From: an uncultured Collinsella sp.
Lineage (GTDB): Bacteria > Actinomycetota > Coriobacteriia > Coriobacteriales > Coriobacteriaceae
Length of the DNA: 33,262 nt
NCBI GenBank assembly: GCA_902470095.1
Contig: CABRFG010000019.1
Coordinates: forward strand, 1-33,262
Direction of reading: 5' to 3'
Made by a program: the position numbers and the translations under genes. Below are positions 14,189 through 22,507 of the stretch, one piece after another. The first letter of the stretch is position 1; each line of letters opens with the position of its first letter. The notes below the pieces were generated by a model. The model searched no databases, was not told the origin of the DNA, and saw only the letters and a list, made by a program, of their open reading frames with translations.

Positions 14189-14885
14189 TGCAAAAACGCA
14201 TCACCATCTTTGACACCGTCCGCGGGTTTACGATGATTTCAATGGCAGGTTTTCACGCTTGCTACGATCTCGCCTACCTGTACGGTTGGGATATGCCCTG
14301 GTTTACACAGACCGTCTTTCAAGACATCTGGCGTGCCAGCATCAGCTGGGTATTCCTGTTTATCGCGGGTTGGATGTGCACGCTCTCACGCAACAATGCT
14401 AAACGAGCGGCCAAGTACGCTGCCGCAGCTTTGGTCGTCTGGATCGTAACAACGCTCGTATCGGTCGACGATTCAGTAAACTTTGGCATCATTTATTGTA
14501 TGGCGGCGTGTACCGCTGTGGCAGCCGTAGCACGACCGATGCTTCAGAAAGGTCCCAGCACATGGGGATATGCCTCGCTCTCTTCGCAGCGACATGGGGC
14601 ATTCCGAAATCGACCTATTCATTCCCCTATTTGGCGTGGCTAGGATTTCCCGACCCCAGGTTTATTTCAGGCGACTATTATCCAATCATCCCGTTCATAT
14701 TCATGTACCTCACAGGATATTTTGCTGCGCATACCGCTCAAAGATATGAACATCCCGCACCAAGCTGGGCCTACGCCAATCCCGTCCCGGCGCTCGCCAG
14801 CCTTGGACGTCATGCACTCCCCTTTTATCTGCTGCATCAGCCCATCATTCTGGGTATTTTGGAACTCGTCTACTCGGTGCGATAA
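14188..14885 (+). pseudogene. DUF1624 membrane acyltransferase-like gene, frameshifted
   Basis: Two overlapping frames together encode one DUF1624 (heparan-alpha-glucosaminide N-acetyltransferase-like) membrane protein of about 232 residues. The first frame begins at 14188 (TAATG overlap with lexA) with the family start FDTVRGFTMISMAGFHACYDL and several hydrophobic helices, and runs in-family to about LQKGPSTW. It then stops at 14643. The second frame carries the remainder: GICLALFAATWG, a predicted helix IIPFIFMYLTGYFAAH and the closing LGRHALPFYLLHQPIIL, ending at 14885. Adding one G to the GGGG run at 14564-14567 would join them. Possible explanations are a real mutation, phase variation, ribosomal slippage or a sequencing error. 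The 3' end overlaps hflX on the other strand. Confidence 0.85.
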
Positions 14886-16159
14886 CGCTCGAGCCGCGGC
14901 GCGATACGGGCCGGCAGCTTCGCCACAATACGAACGCCGTCCTCAAGATATTCCTCGTGCAAAAGGGCTCCCTGTTCATGCACCAGCGTGATGAGGGCGC
15001 CCTCGCGGTACGGGATATCAGCGGAGAGCAACACATCGGTGGCAGCCGTCTCACGAGCAATACGGTCGACGAGATCGTCGAGTCCCTCGCCCGTCTGGGC
15101 CGAGAACAGCACGGCCTCGGGATAGCGACGACGGAAACTCAATCGATCAACGCTATCGAGAAGATCGATTTTATTGAACACCGTAAGCGTCAAACGCTCG
15201 CCGGCACCGATCTCGTCAAGAACGCGATCGACTGCCTCGAGCTGGCGCTCGTAGTCCTCGTCAGAGGCATCCACAACTTTAAGGATCAGATCGGCACCAA
15301 GAACCTCAGACAGCGTGGACTTAAAGGCATCAACGAGACCATGCGGTAGCTTTTGAATAAAGCCAACGGTATCGGTAATCGTCATGCCGCGACCGCCGGG
15401 CAGGCGATACGAACGCGTCGTCGGGTCGAGCGTGGCAAACAGCTTGTCCTGCGAAAGTACCGTAGAGCCGGTCAGACGATTGAGCAACGTCGATTTACCG
15501 GCATTGGTATAACCGGCTAACGCGACGCGAAACGCCGGTGACTCAATGCGGCTCTTGGATTGAACATCGCGACGCTGTTCAACCTGCTTGAGCTCACGAC
15601 GAAGCGCAGCGATCTTATTACGAATGAGGCGACGGTCGACCTCGAGCTGACTTTCGCCCTGACCAAAGCGTGAGCCGATGCCGCCGCGCGTCTGTTCCTT
15701 GGCGAGATGGCTCCACATGCCACGCAGACGAGGCAACAGATATTGAAGCTGTGCCAGCTGTACCTGTAGGCGTCCCTCACGCGTCTGAGCATGCAGGCCA
15801 AAGATATCCAAGATCAGTGCCGTACGATCGATAATCTTTACCGGCTCGCCCCCGGCTTTCTCCAAATAGGATTGCTGCGAGGGCGTCAGGTCGTCGTCAA
15901 AAATAACGACATCGGCATCCATGCGATGCACCAGGCCGCACAGCTCTTCAACCTTACCGGAACCGATAAACGATTTAGGATACGGCTTTACCAAACGCTG
16001 TGACAAGCGTGCCACGCACTGGGCACCAGCCGTGTGGGTAAGACGCTCCAGCTCATCAAGCGAGCGATCGAGCGGCCATGCATTGTCGCGCCACTCAACA
16101 CCAACTAATATGGCACGCTCGGGCTCGGGTGCTGTGGGAACAAGGGGGAAACGGGCCAT
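14870..16159 (-). CDS. hflX: Ribosome-associated GTPase HflX
   Basis: A 429-residue GTPase that binds the 50S subunit and splits or rescues stalled ribosomes. The N-terminal HflX domain (about residues 15-200) contains the FIGSGKVEEL segment and a long coiled region ending in RGGIGSRFGQGESQLE. The G domain has G1 GYTNAGKST, G3 DTVGF and G4 NKID. The start ATG shares one base with the miaA stop (TAATG), with GAGG eight bases upstream. It is the last gene of the rny-to-hflX unit. Its 3' end overlaps the convergent DUF1624 gene by 16 bases, and no terminator is visible between them. Confidence 0.95.
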   Translation of the reverse strand: MARFPLVPTAPEPERAILVGVEWRDNAWPLDRSLDELERLTHTAGAQCVARLSQRLVKPYPKSFIGSGKVEELCGLVHRMDADVVIFDDDLTPSQQSYLEKAGGEPVKIIDRTALILDIFGLHAQTREGRLQVQLAQLQYLLPRLRGMWSHLAKEQTRGGIGSRFGQGESQLEVDRRLIRNKIAALRRELKQVEQRRDVQSKSRIESPAFRVALAGYTNAGKSTLLNRLTGSTVLSQDKLFATLDPTTRSYRLPGGRGMTITDTVGFIQKLPHGLVDAFKSTLSEVLGADLILKVVDASDEDYERQLEAVDRVLDEIGAGERLTLTVFNKIDLLDSVDRLSFRRRYPEAVLFSAQTGEGLDDLVDRIARETAATDVLLSADIPYREGALITLVHEQGALLHEEYLEDGVRIVAKLPARIAPRLERYRTE

Positions 16160-17097
16160 TAGGCAGCCTCAATACGATGCAGGATGTCCTCAACGACCTC
16201 ATCGATCGTAAACTCGTCCATATCAAACCACACGATACGGTCATCGCGCTTAAACCACGAAAGCTGACGTTTGGCATAGCGACGCGAACGCATCTTGATG
16301 AGTTCGCGAGCCTCATCCATAGAAATCACGCCATTGAAAGCATCAATGATCTCTTTATAGCCAATTGCCTGCATCGAAGTCAGGGCATCTCCCAGCCCCT
16401 GGTCCATAAGACCGCGAACCTCATCGACAAGACCCTGCTCAAACATCAGATCGACGCGCAGGTTAATGCGCTCGTAGAGCACCTCGCGATTACGCGTCAG
16501 ACCAAACCATAGAGCATGATAATGCTCGCGCGGAACACTAAACTGACTTTTTTGCTGTGCATAGGAGATACCATCATCATGCATCTCGAGCGCACGAATC
16601 ACACGGCGCACATTATGGGGATGAATAACAGCAGCCGATTCTGGGTCGCGCTCGGCAAGCAGGGCATGCAGCTCTTCCTCGCCAATACGCTCGGCAAGCT
16701 CCTGATAGCCCATACGACGATCGTCCTCAAGTTCACCCGAAGGAAAGTCCATTTCATCGAGGGCGGCCTTGAGATACAGCCCCGTACCTCCGCAAAAAAC
16801 CGGCAGGCAACCCGAACCAAGGAGACGTTCAACATGCGCGCGAGCGTCAGCCTGATAAAGCGCAGCAGAATATGCCACACCCGGCTCTACAATGTCGACG
16901 AGACGCAGCGGCACCGTACACTCATCGGGCGCCATCTTTGCGGTACCGATGTCCATGCCGCGATAGATTTGCATCGCATCGCACGACAGCACTTCGGACG
17001 AAAGACGAGCTGCCAAACGGTCGGCAACATCACTCTTACCAACCGCCGTCGGACCGACGATCGTAACGGCGGAAAGTCCTGCCCTGGGAGAAACCAT
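16159..17097 (-). CDS. miaA: tRNA dimethylallyltransferase
   Basis: A 312-residue enzyme that adds a dimethylallyl group to N6 of adenosine 37 in tRNAs reading U-starting codons. The P-loop GPTAVGKS lies at about residues 15-22, followed by the catalytic-region segments LSCDAMQIYRGMDIGTAK and GGTGLYLKA. The RRYAKRQLSWFKRD motif near the C-terminus is typical. Its start shares one base with the miaB stop (TAATG), and its stop shares one base with the hflX start, so the three genes are translationally coupled. MiaB acts on the i6A product that MiaA makes, so the adjacent genes encode consecutive steps. Confidence 0.96.
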   Translation of the reverse strand: MVSPRAGLSAVTIVGPTAVGKSDVADRLAARLSSEVLSCDAMQIYRGMDIGTAKMAPDECTVPLRLVDIVEPGVAYSAALYQADARAHVERLLGSGCLPVFCGGTGLYLKAALDEMDFPSGELEDDRRMGYQELAERIGEEELHALLAERDPESAAVIHPHNVRRVIRALEMHDDGISYAQQKSQFSVPREHYHALWFGLTRNREVLYERINLRVDLMFEQGLVDEVRGLMDQGLGDALTSMQAIGYKEIIDAFNGVISMDEARELIKMRSRRYAKRQLSWFKRDDRIVWFDMDEFTIDEVVEDILHRIEAA

Positions 17098-18467
17098 TAG
17101 CGCGGCTCGCCCACAACGGAGCCGGACAAATACCAGGTCTTGGCAACGTCAACATCAACATCAACGATCTTGCCAACAAGCTGATCGATGCTGTAACCCT
17201 CGGGGATAGGCGCATGCACGGTCTGATTCTTGGGACTCTTGCCCAGTAGGACCGCGTCGTTCTTTTTACTCGTTCCCTCAATGAGCGCCGGCACCACAGT
17301 ATGAAGCTCACCCTGGTTATACTCGTGTGCCGTAGTCTCGATAACCTTAACCAGGCGGTTGAAACGCTCGAGAATAACCTCATGCGGCGTAGGATCGTCA
17401 ATCTCTGCGGCCGGGGTACCGGCGCGCTTGGAATAGATGAAGGTATAGGCCTGGGCATAGCGAACCGTCTCGGCAAGTGAGAGCGTCTGCTCAAAGTCTT
17501 CTTCAGTCTCGCCCGGGAAGCCAACGATGATGTCGGTCGAGAGCGCGATATCGGGCATCCGGTTGCGAATGCGATCGACCAGGCCCAGATAGTCCTCGCG
17601 TGTATAACGGCGATTCATTTCCTTGAGAATGCGCGTCGAGCCCGACTGGACGGCCAGGTGCAGCTGCGGCATAACAGCAGGCGTCTCGGCCATGGCGTCG
17701 ATGGTCTCGGGCAGCAGATCCTTGGGATGCGAAGACGTAAAGAAGATGCGCTCCACGCCCGTATCGCCCACGGCACGTAGCAGATCGGCAAAACGCGGCT
17801 TGCCAAACAGATCGCGACCATATGAGTTAACGTTTTGGCCCAGCAGCGTAATCTCACGCACGCCCTGGCGCACCAAACCGGTCACCTCGTCGACAATCTC
17901 CTCGAAGGGGCGGCTCTTTTCGCGACCGCGCACGTACGGAACGATGCAATAGGTACAGAAATTATTGCAGCCCGTCATGATGGGCACCCAAGCGTGATAC
18001 TGGGTCTCGCGATGCCACGGCATGCTCATGGCATCCGTATCCTCATGCTCATTGGTGCGGATATGACGCTTGCCATCAAGGAACGCCTCGGCAATGAGCT
18101 CGGCCACATGTGCGATGGAATGCGTACCAAAGATGACATTGACGTTATCGACGTTGGTGAGCAGGCCCTCGCCATCGCGCTGCGCGATGCAACCACCAAC
18201 GGCAACCACACGCTTGCCCGAAGGCGAAGGCGGCAGGCTTTTACAGGAATTGCACTGGCCGTACAGGCGAGTATCGGCGGCCTCGCGCACGCAGCATGTC
18301 ATGAAGACAACAATATCGGCATGCTCGGGATCGAGCGCCATGAGGCAGCCATACGAATCGAGCAGACCGCTCACGCGCTCGGAATCGTGCTGATTCATCT
18401 GGCAGCCAAAGGTGCGGATAAAGTAGGTTTTACCGGCAAGAATATCGCGTACGGAACGCTGGTCCAT
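17097..18467 (-). CDS. miaB: tRNA-2-methylthio-N6-dimethylallyladenosine synthase
   Basis: A 456-residue radical-SAM methylthiotransferase acting on i6A37 of tRNA. The N-terminal UPF0004 domain starts TYFIRTFGCQMNQHDSERV and holds three cluster-binding cysteines (in GCQMN, MTCCVREAA and the VGGCIAQ region). The radical-SAM motif CxxxCxxC is in GCNNFCTYCIVPYVRG. A TRAM domain closes the protein. Starts at 18467 and 18473 are both ATG and follow TTAGGA; 18467 gives the better spacing. A further upstream extension of the frame runs into the spoVS gene antiparallel to nothing useful and is not supported. It lies about 50 bases downstream of spoVS. Confidence 0.95.
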   Translation of the reverse strand: MDQRSVRDILAGKTYFIRTFGCQMNQHDSERVSGLLDSYGCLMALDPEHADIVVFMTCCVREAADTRLYGQCNSCKSLPPSPSGKRVVAVGGCIAQRDGEGLLTNVDNVNVIFGTHSIAHVAELIAEAFLDGKRHIRTNEHEDTDAMSMPWHRETQYHAWVPIMTGCNNFCTYCIVPYVRGREKSRPFEEIVDEVTGLVRQGVREITLLGQNVNSYGRDLFGKPRFADLLRAVGDTGVERIFFTSSHPKDLLPETIDAMAETPAVMPQLHLAVQSGSTRILKEMNRRYTREDYLGLVDRIRNRMPDIALSTDIIVGFPGETEEDFEQTLSLAETVRYAQAYTFIYSKRAGTPAAEIDDPTPHEVILERFNRLVKVIETTAHEYNQGELHTVVPALIEGTSKKNDAVLLGKSPKNQTVHAPIPEGYSIDQLVGKIVDVDVDVAKTWYLSGSVVGEPR

Positions 18468-18516
18468 GTGCATAAGTCCTAACGATGGAAGGGAGGCGAA
18501 TCGAGCCAAGCAGAAG

Positions 18517-18834
18517 CTATGCCACAGGCTTAACATCATCCATGACGACGTTATCCATAGCAGCTCGATTGATCTGGTGAACGTAAATAGAAAGACGGAT
18601 GGCCGTGCGCGACTCCCCGTTAATGAGGATGTCGGAGAACACGGGCGCGCAGGAAATATCAAACCCGGTTGGAATCAAAAAACCGCGCGCAATAGCCACG
18701 GCCTTTATGGCCTGGTTGACCGCACCGGCGCCGACACACTGAATGTTGACGGGCACACCATCCTTGACCATGCCGGCGATGGCGCCGGCAACGGACGCGG
18801 GCGATGATTTGCTTGATACCTTCAGGCAATCCAT
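18517..18834 (-). CDS. spoVS: SpoVS-family Alba-like protein
   Basis: A 105-residue protein of the SpoVS family, small proteins with an Alba-like nucleic-acid-binding fold first known from Bacillus stage V sporulation. The family core is nearly unmistakable: LKVSSKSSPASVAGAIAG, IQCVGAGAVNQAIKAVAIAR and INGESRTAIRLSIYV. It carries about 18 extra residues beyond the usual 86, ending MDNVVMDDVKPVA. The organism type inferred here is not a spore former, so a general role in division or chromosome biology is likelier. The ATG at 18834 follows GCAGGAG. It lies downstream of rny and a GHKL ATPase; rny-spoVS linkage is also seen in Firmicutes. Confidence 0.93.
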   Translation of the reverse strand: MDCLKVSSKSSPASVAGAIAGMVKDGVPVNIQCVGAGAVNQAIKAVAIARGFLIPTGFDISCAPVFSDILINGESRTAIRLSIYVHQINRAAMDNVVMDDVKPVA

Positions 18835-18885
18835 GAAGAAACTCCTGCGTTTAAAAGTACGTTTTAACTGCAATAACTGTATCGT

Positions 18886-18901
18886 ACCGAGTGGACTCGG
18901 T
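18886..18901. other. Short palindrome upstream of spoVS
   Basis: ACCGAG (18886-18891) is inverse-repeated as CTCGGT (18896-18901). On the minus strand it lies between a weak TTTACC and a weak TACAGT, which could form a spoVS promoter with the palindrome as operator. Both elements match consensus at only four of six positions. Confidence 0.35.
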
Positions 18902-18908
18902 AAAGGCA

Positions 18909-19994
18909 CTATTCCTCTTTGACAAGATCGAAGGTCACGGTGATTCGATCACGCGAAACGCGAATCTTTGGGTCGCCGCAAAGGTTGAGATAGTACCGGG
19001 CGGCAAGGTCATTAAAGTCACGCTCCACAGCACGCGAAAACTGTGCCATGTCATCCTTGGCAATACGTAGCCCGCGACGATCCTTCGCGAGATCGACAGG
19101 AGCCGGCGCATGCGAGGAAGAATCACGCTCGCGCAGCAGACGCGCGGTCACACCGCGAACGGGCTTAATCTGCCCTGCCAAAATGCGATGTGCCGTGCGC
19201 TCGGACATCTCAAGACCCAAACCCGAGCAGATACGGATAAAGTCCTCGGCATCAGAGGCAAGGCCTAAACGATCGACAACCGGAAGCTCACTCTCGTCAT
19301 CAATGAACAGGAGACGCGACGAATCGAGCCGACTTGACGCCTGAGCATAAAGGGTCGCGGCAATCTCAGACGGAGAACCAAGATAGACATCGCAACCACG
19401 CAACTCCTCGAGCGCAAACTCACAAGCAGCGCGAATAATATTATGCGGGCCGCGAGCACAGACATAACGTCCGTCCTCATCCTTGACGGCCTGGGGCCAG
19501 CTGGACTGATCGGCACGCTCACTGAGGCGGTCGGCCGCAACGCTCACCTTAAAGGCCGAGCCAAGGTCGACACCAGACGTGACCACACGGGCCTCATCGG
19601 TGTTCTGCTTGATCGAAAACAATGCCATGCCACGACCGTGAACGCCCCAACGGTCCATCTTCATGCTCTCGAGCTTGGAGGTAACGCGGGCATCGAAGAT
19701 TCGCTCTTGCATATCCTGCGGAACGCCCGAACCGTTATCCAGAAAGACAAGCGTGCGGACGCCATCTTCCTTGGTCGTAGCGAGATAGACTTTGTCGGCG
19801 CCGGCATCGCGAGCATTACGGAGCATTTCGATGACGATATCCTCGACATGCTGAATGTCGTGCTTTGCCTGGCGCCGCTCGGCCTCCGAAACGCGGAGGC
19901 GGACATACCCCTCGCCAAGGTTCTCCTCGACGCGAAGGTTGCCCTCCCCCGACATCGACGCGATAAATGAGATGAGCTCGTTCGCGTCGCTCAT
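18909..19994 (-). CDS. GHKL-type ATP-binding protein, unknown role
   Basis: A 361-residue soluble protein with a GHKL (HSP90/MutL/histidine-kinase-like) ATPase domain. The N box is EDIVIEMLRNARDAGA (residues 51-66), the G1 box is DNGSG (86-90) and the G2 box is GVHGRGMALF (117-126). No histidine-kinase dimerisation domain, receiver or membrane helix is present, so it is unlikely to be a sensor kinase. The C-terminal half (about 210-361) matches nothing I recognise. It starts one base after the rny stop codon and ends 75 bases before spoVS, so it is firmly part of that operon. A mechanochemical or chaperone-like ATPase connected to SpoVS or RNase Y is inference. Confidence 0.82.
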   Translation of the reverse strand: MSDANELISFIASMSGEGNLRVEENLGEGYVRLRVSEAERRQAKHDIQHVEDIVIEMLRNARDAGADKVYLATTKEDGVRTLVFLDNGSGVPQDMQERIFDARVTSKLESMKMDRWGVHGRGMALFSIKQNTDEARVVTSGVDLGSAFKVSVAADRLSERADQSSWPQAVKDEDGRYVCARGPHNIIRAACEFALEELRGCDVYLGSPSEIAATLYAQASSRLDSSRLLFIDDESELPVVDRLGLASDAEDFIRICSGLGLEMSERTAHRILAGQIKPVRGVTARLLRERDSSSHAPAPVDLAKDRRGLRIAKDDMAQFSRAVERDFNDLAARYYLNLCGDPKIRVSRDRITVTFDLVKEE

Positions 19995-19995
19995 G

Positions 19996-21546
19996 TTATT
20001 TAGCGATATCGACAGCGCGGCTCTCGCGAATCACGACGACACGCACCTGACCGGGATACTCCATCTCTTCCTCGATCTGATGGGCGATATCGTGAGCCAG
20101 GACCGTGGACTGGGCATCAGAGATCTTGTCCGGCTGAACCATGACGTGGACCTCGCGACCAGCCTGCATGGCATAGGTACGCTCGACGCCATCATGGGAG
20201 TTGGCGATCTCCTCGAGCTTCTCAAGACGCTTGATGTAGTTCTCGGCAGACTCGCGGCGGGCACCGGGGCGAGAGGCAGAGACAGCATCAGCGGCCTGTA
20301 CCAGGACATCGAGCACCGTGTTAGGGTCGACGTCGGCATGGTGAGCCTCGATAGCGTGGACGATAACGGGCTTCTCGCCATAACGGCGGGCAAGCTCGGC
20401 GCCGATGACGGCATGCGGGCCCTCGACGTCATGGTCGATTGCCTTGCCCAGGTCGTGCAGCAGGCCGGCGCGCTTGGCGGTCACAACGTCCAGGCCAAGC
20501 TCGGAAGCCATCACGCCGCACAGGTCAGAGACTTCGAGGGAGTGCTGAAGCACGTTCTGACCAAACGAGGTACGGTAGCGCAGGGCACCAAGGGTCTTGA
20601 CGATCTCGGGGTGCAGGTCGTGGATGCCGGTATCGAAGGCAGCCTGCTCGCCAGCCTCGCGCACGCGCTGCTGAACCAGGTCGGCAGCCTTGTGATACAT
20701 CTCCTCGATGCGGGCGGGGTGAATGCGGCCGTCGGCGATGAGGTTCTCGAGGGCAACACGGGCGGTCTCACGACGGACCGGGTCGAAGCTCGAAAGAACG
20801 ACGGTCTCAGGCGTGTCGTCGATCACGAGGTTGACGCCGGAAACCTGCTCAAAGGTCCGGATGTTGCGACCCTCGCGACCGATGATACGGCCCTTGAGGT
20901 CATCAGAGGGAATATGCACGGAGGTAACGGTGACCTCGGCAGTGTGGTCGGCAGCGCAGCGCTGAATCGCCAGGGACAGAATCTCCTGGGCGGTCTTGTG
21001 GCACTCGGCGCGAACCTGCTGCTCGGACTCGCGAATGATCGTGGCAGCCTCGTGGGTGACCTCGCCGCGAACCTTATCGAGGAGCTCCTTGTGGGCGTCC
21101 TCACGGGTCAGGTCGGCGATACGCTCGAGCTCGGAGGTCTGCTTGGCGCAGAGCTCCTCAAGCTCGCGGGAGCGCTTCTCGACCTGACCGGCCTGGCTGG
21201 ACAGCTGGTGCTCACGCTTGTCGAGAGCGTCGTTTCGGCGATCAAGGGACTCCTCGCGCTGCATCACACGGTTCTCGAGCGTACGAATCTCGCTCTTACG
21301 CTGCTTGTCCTCGGCCTCGGCGGCCTGCTTGTTCTTGATGATCTCCTCTTTAGCCTCGAGCAGAGCCTCTTTTTTGAGGGTCTCGGCCTGACGCTTAGCA
21401 TCACCGATCAGGGACTCAGCCTGTGCGTGTGCCGACTGGATCTTTTCGTCGGCCTCGTGAAGACTACCCTGCTTGGCGGTGCGCATGTAGGCAATGGCGG
21501 CGATGGCACCCAAAACGATGCCAACGAGCGCTGCGATGATAGGCAT
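19996..21546 (-). CDS. rny: Ribonuclease Y
   Basis: A 516-residue membrane-anchored endoribonuclease that initiates mRNA decay. It has one N-terminal membrane helix (about residues 2-22), then a long charged coiled coil (about 30-190), a KH RNA-binding domain (around the GRIIGREGRNIRTFE segment) and an HD catalytic domain containing LLHDLGKAIDHD. The C-terminal region ends EYPGQVRVVVIRESRAVDIAK, as is typical. The ATG at 21546 is chosen because AAGGAG lies five bases upstream; a GTG at 21552 falls inside that spacing. It heads an operon with the GHKL ATPase and spoVS and has a good promoter about 160 bases upstream. Confidence 0.96.
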   Translation of the reverse strand: MPIIAALVGIVLGAIAAIAYMRTAKQGSLHEADEKIQSAHAQAESLIGDAKRQAETLKKEALLEAKEEIIKNKQAAEAEDKQRKSEIRTLENRVMQREESLDRRNDALDKREHQLSSQAGQVEKRSRELEELCAKQTSELERIADLTREDAHKELLDKVRGEVTHEAATIIRESEQQVRAECHKTAQEILSLAIQRCAADHTAEVTVTSVHIPSDDLKGRIIGREGRNIRTFEQVSGVNLVIDDTPETVVLSSFDPVRRETARVALENLIADGRIHPARIEEMYHKAADLVQQRVREAGEQAAFDTGIHDLHPEIVKTLGALRYRTSFGQNVLQHSLEVSDLCGVMASELGLDVVTAKRAGLLHDLGKAIDHDVEGPHAVIGAELARRYGEKPVIVHAIEAHHADVDPNTVLDVLVQAADAVSASRPGARRESAENYIKRLEKLEEIANSHDGVERTYAMQAGREVHVMVQPDKISDAQSTVLAHDIAHQIEEEMEYPGQVRVVVIRESRAVDIAK

Positions 21547-21583
21547 GCTCACTCCTTTTTATGGATTCGTTACACAACAAAGC

Positions 21584-21605
21584 GAACCGTCCTTACGAAC
21601 GGCTC
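21584..21605 (-). other. Hairpin in the rny leader
   Basis: Positions 21584-21592 and 21597-21605 form a nine-pair stem with two G-U pairs and a four-base loop, followed on the minus strand by GCTTTGTTGTG. It sits about 40 bases before the rny start, in the leader defined by the promoter at 21713-21741. It may be an attenuator or an RNase Y cleavage/autoregulation site. Confidence 0.5.
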
Positions 21606-21712
21606 GCGACATTTGAGTAATATGGGCGCAGCTTATGCGGGTCGGATACAGATAAACATATAAACAAACTCATCACAGATGAGCACATATCACAAAGCAA
21701 ATGACAGTGTTT

Positions 21713-21741
21713 ATCGTACGTTGAACCACAACAACTGTCAA
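21713..21741 (-). promoter_or_regulatory. Promoter of the rny operon
   Basis: On the minus strand a consensus TTGACA (21741-21736) is followed after 17 bases by TACGAT (21718-21713). Transcription would start near 21706, giving a leader of roughly 160 bases before rny. Confidence 0.75.
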
Positions 21742-21803
21742 ATAAATGGCCCCGGCACGGCGGCTAAAACACGGTGAACGGCAGGGCCACAAAACACATA
21801 CGC

Positions 21804-22496
21804 CTAAACCGCACATTCCTCGCGTTCGGCATCAAGACGTGCCTTAACGGCATCGGCGGCGACGTGATACGAGAAGCCCTTGCCCATCAAAAACCGAACC
21901 AGTTTTTCGAATGCGCGCGTCTCTGGAACACGCCGCTTGGCGAGCAGGGCTGACGCACGCGCCAAATCGTCTTCGACGGCAAAATAATCCTCGGGATAAC
22001 CGGGAATGTCATCGAGCACGACATGACGGCGCTTGAGCTCGGTCTCGATTTTGCGCTGTCCCCAACCGCGCCGCTTGCGCTCCTCGATAAAGTACGAGCA
22101 AAAGCGGCTCTCGTCTAAAAAACGATACTCGGTGGCGCGCTCGACGGCGAAATCGATCGCAGGCTGGTGAAAGCCGTAGCGAGCCAGCTTGTCACGGACC
22201 TCACCCGTCGCATGGTCGCGGCGCGATAGCATCTCGGTCACCATGGTAAGTGCACATTTACGCTCGATGAGCTGCACCGCCTCACGAAAGTTGTCCCAAT
22301 CACAGGGAAGATCGGGGCGGTTTTTGACATACAGCCGCGCGACCCGCACGGGAATCCAAATGGACCGCTCAAAACCGCCCTCAAGCTCACAATCGATATG
22401 TGCGCAAGGCTTTTTGGACGCATACCCGCTCGAGAACGAGGAAGCCGCCTTCTTATCGGGAAAGACGGCCGTGGCCTCGGTCACCGTATACGACAT
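21804..22496 (-). CDS. recX: Regulatory protein RecX
   Basis: A 230-residue modulator that binds RecA filaments and limits their activity. The RecX three-helix repeats are visible: AVQLIERKCALTMVTEMLSRRDHATGEVRDKLARYG, then ATEYRFLDESRFCSYFIEERKRRGWGQRKIETELKRR, ending LMGKGFSYHVAADAVKARLD. The N-terminal 70 residues are poorly conserved. The ATG is 11 bases after the recA stop and lacks a strong ribosome-binding site, so translation is probably coupled to recA, which also keeps RecX levels low. It is co-transcribed from the SOS-controlled recA promoter. Confidence 0.92.
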   Translation of the reverse strand: MSYTVTEATAVFPDKKAASSFSSGYASKKPCAHIDCELEGGFERSIWIPVRVARLYVKNRPDLPCDWDNFREAVQLIERKCALTMVTEMLSRRDHATGEVRDKLARYGFHQPAIDFAVERATEYRFLDESRFCSYFIEERKRRGWGQRKIETELKRRHVVLDDIPGYPEDYFAVEDDLARASALLAKRRVPETRAFEKLVRFLMGKGFSYHVAADAVKARLDAEREECAV

Positions 22497-22507
22497 GAGC
22501 GTAACCG

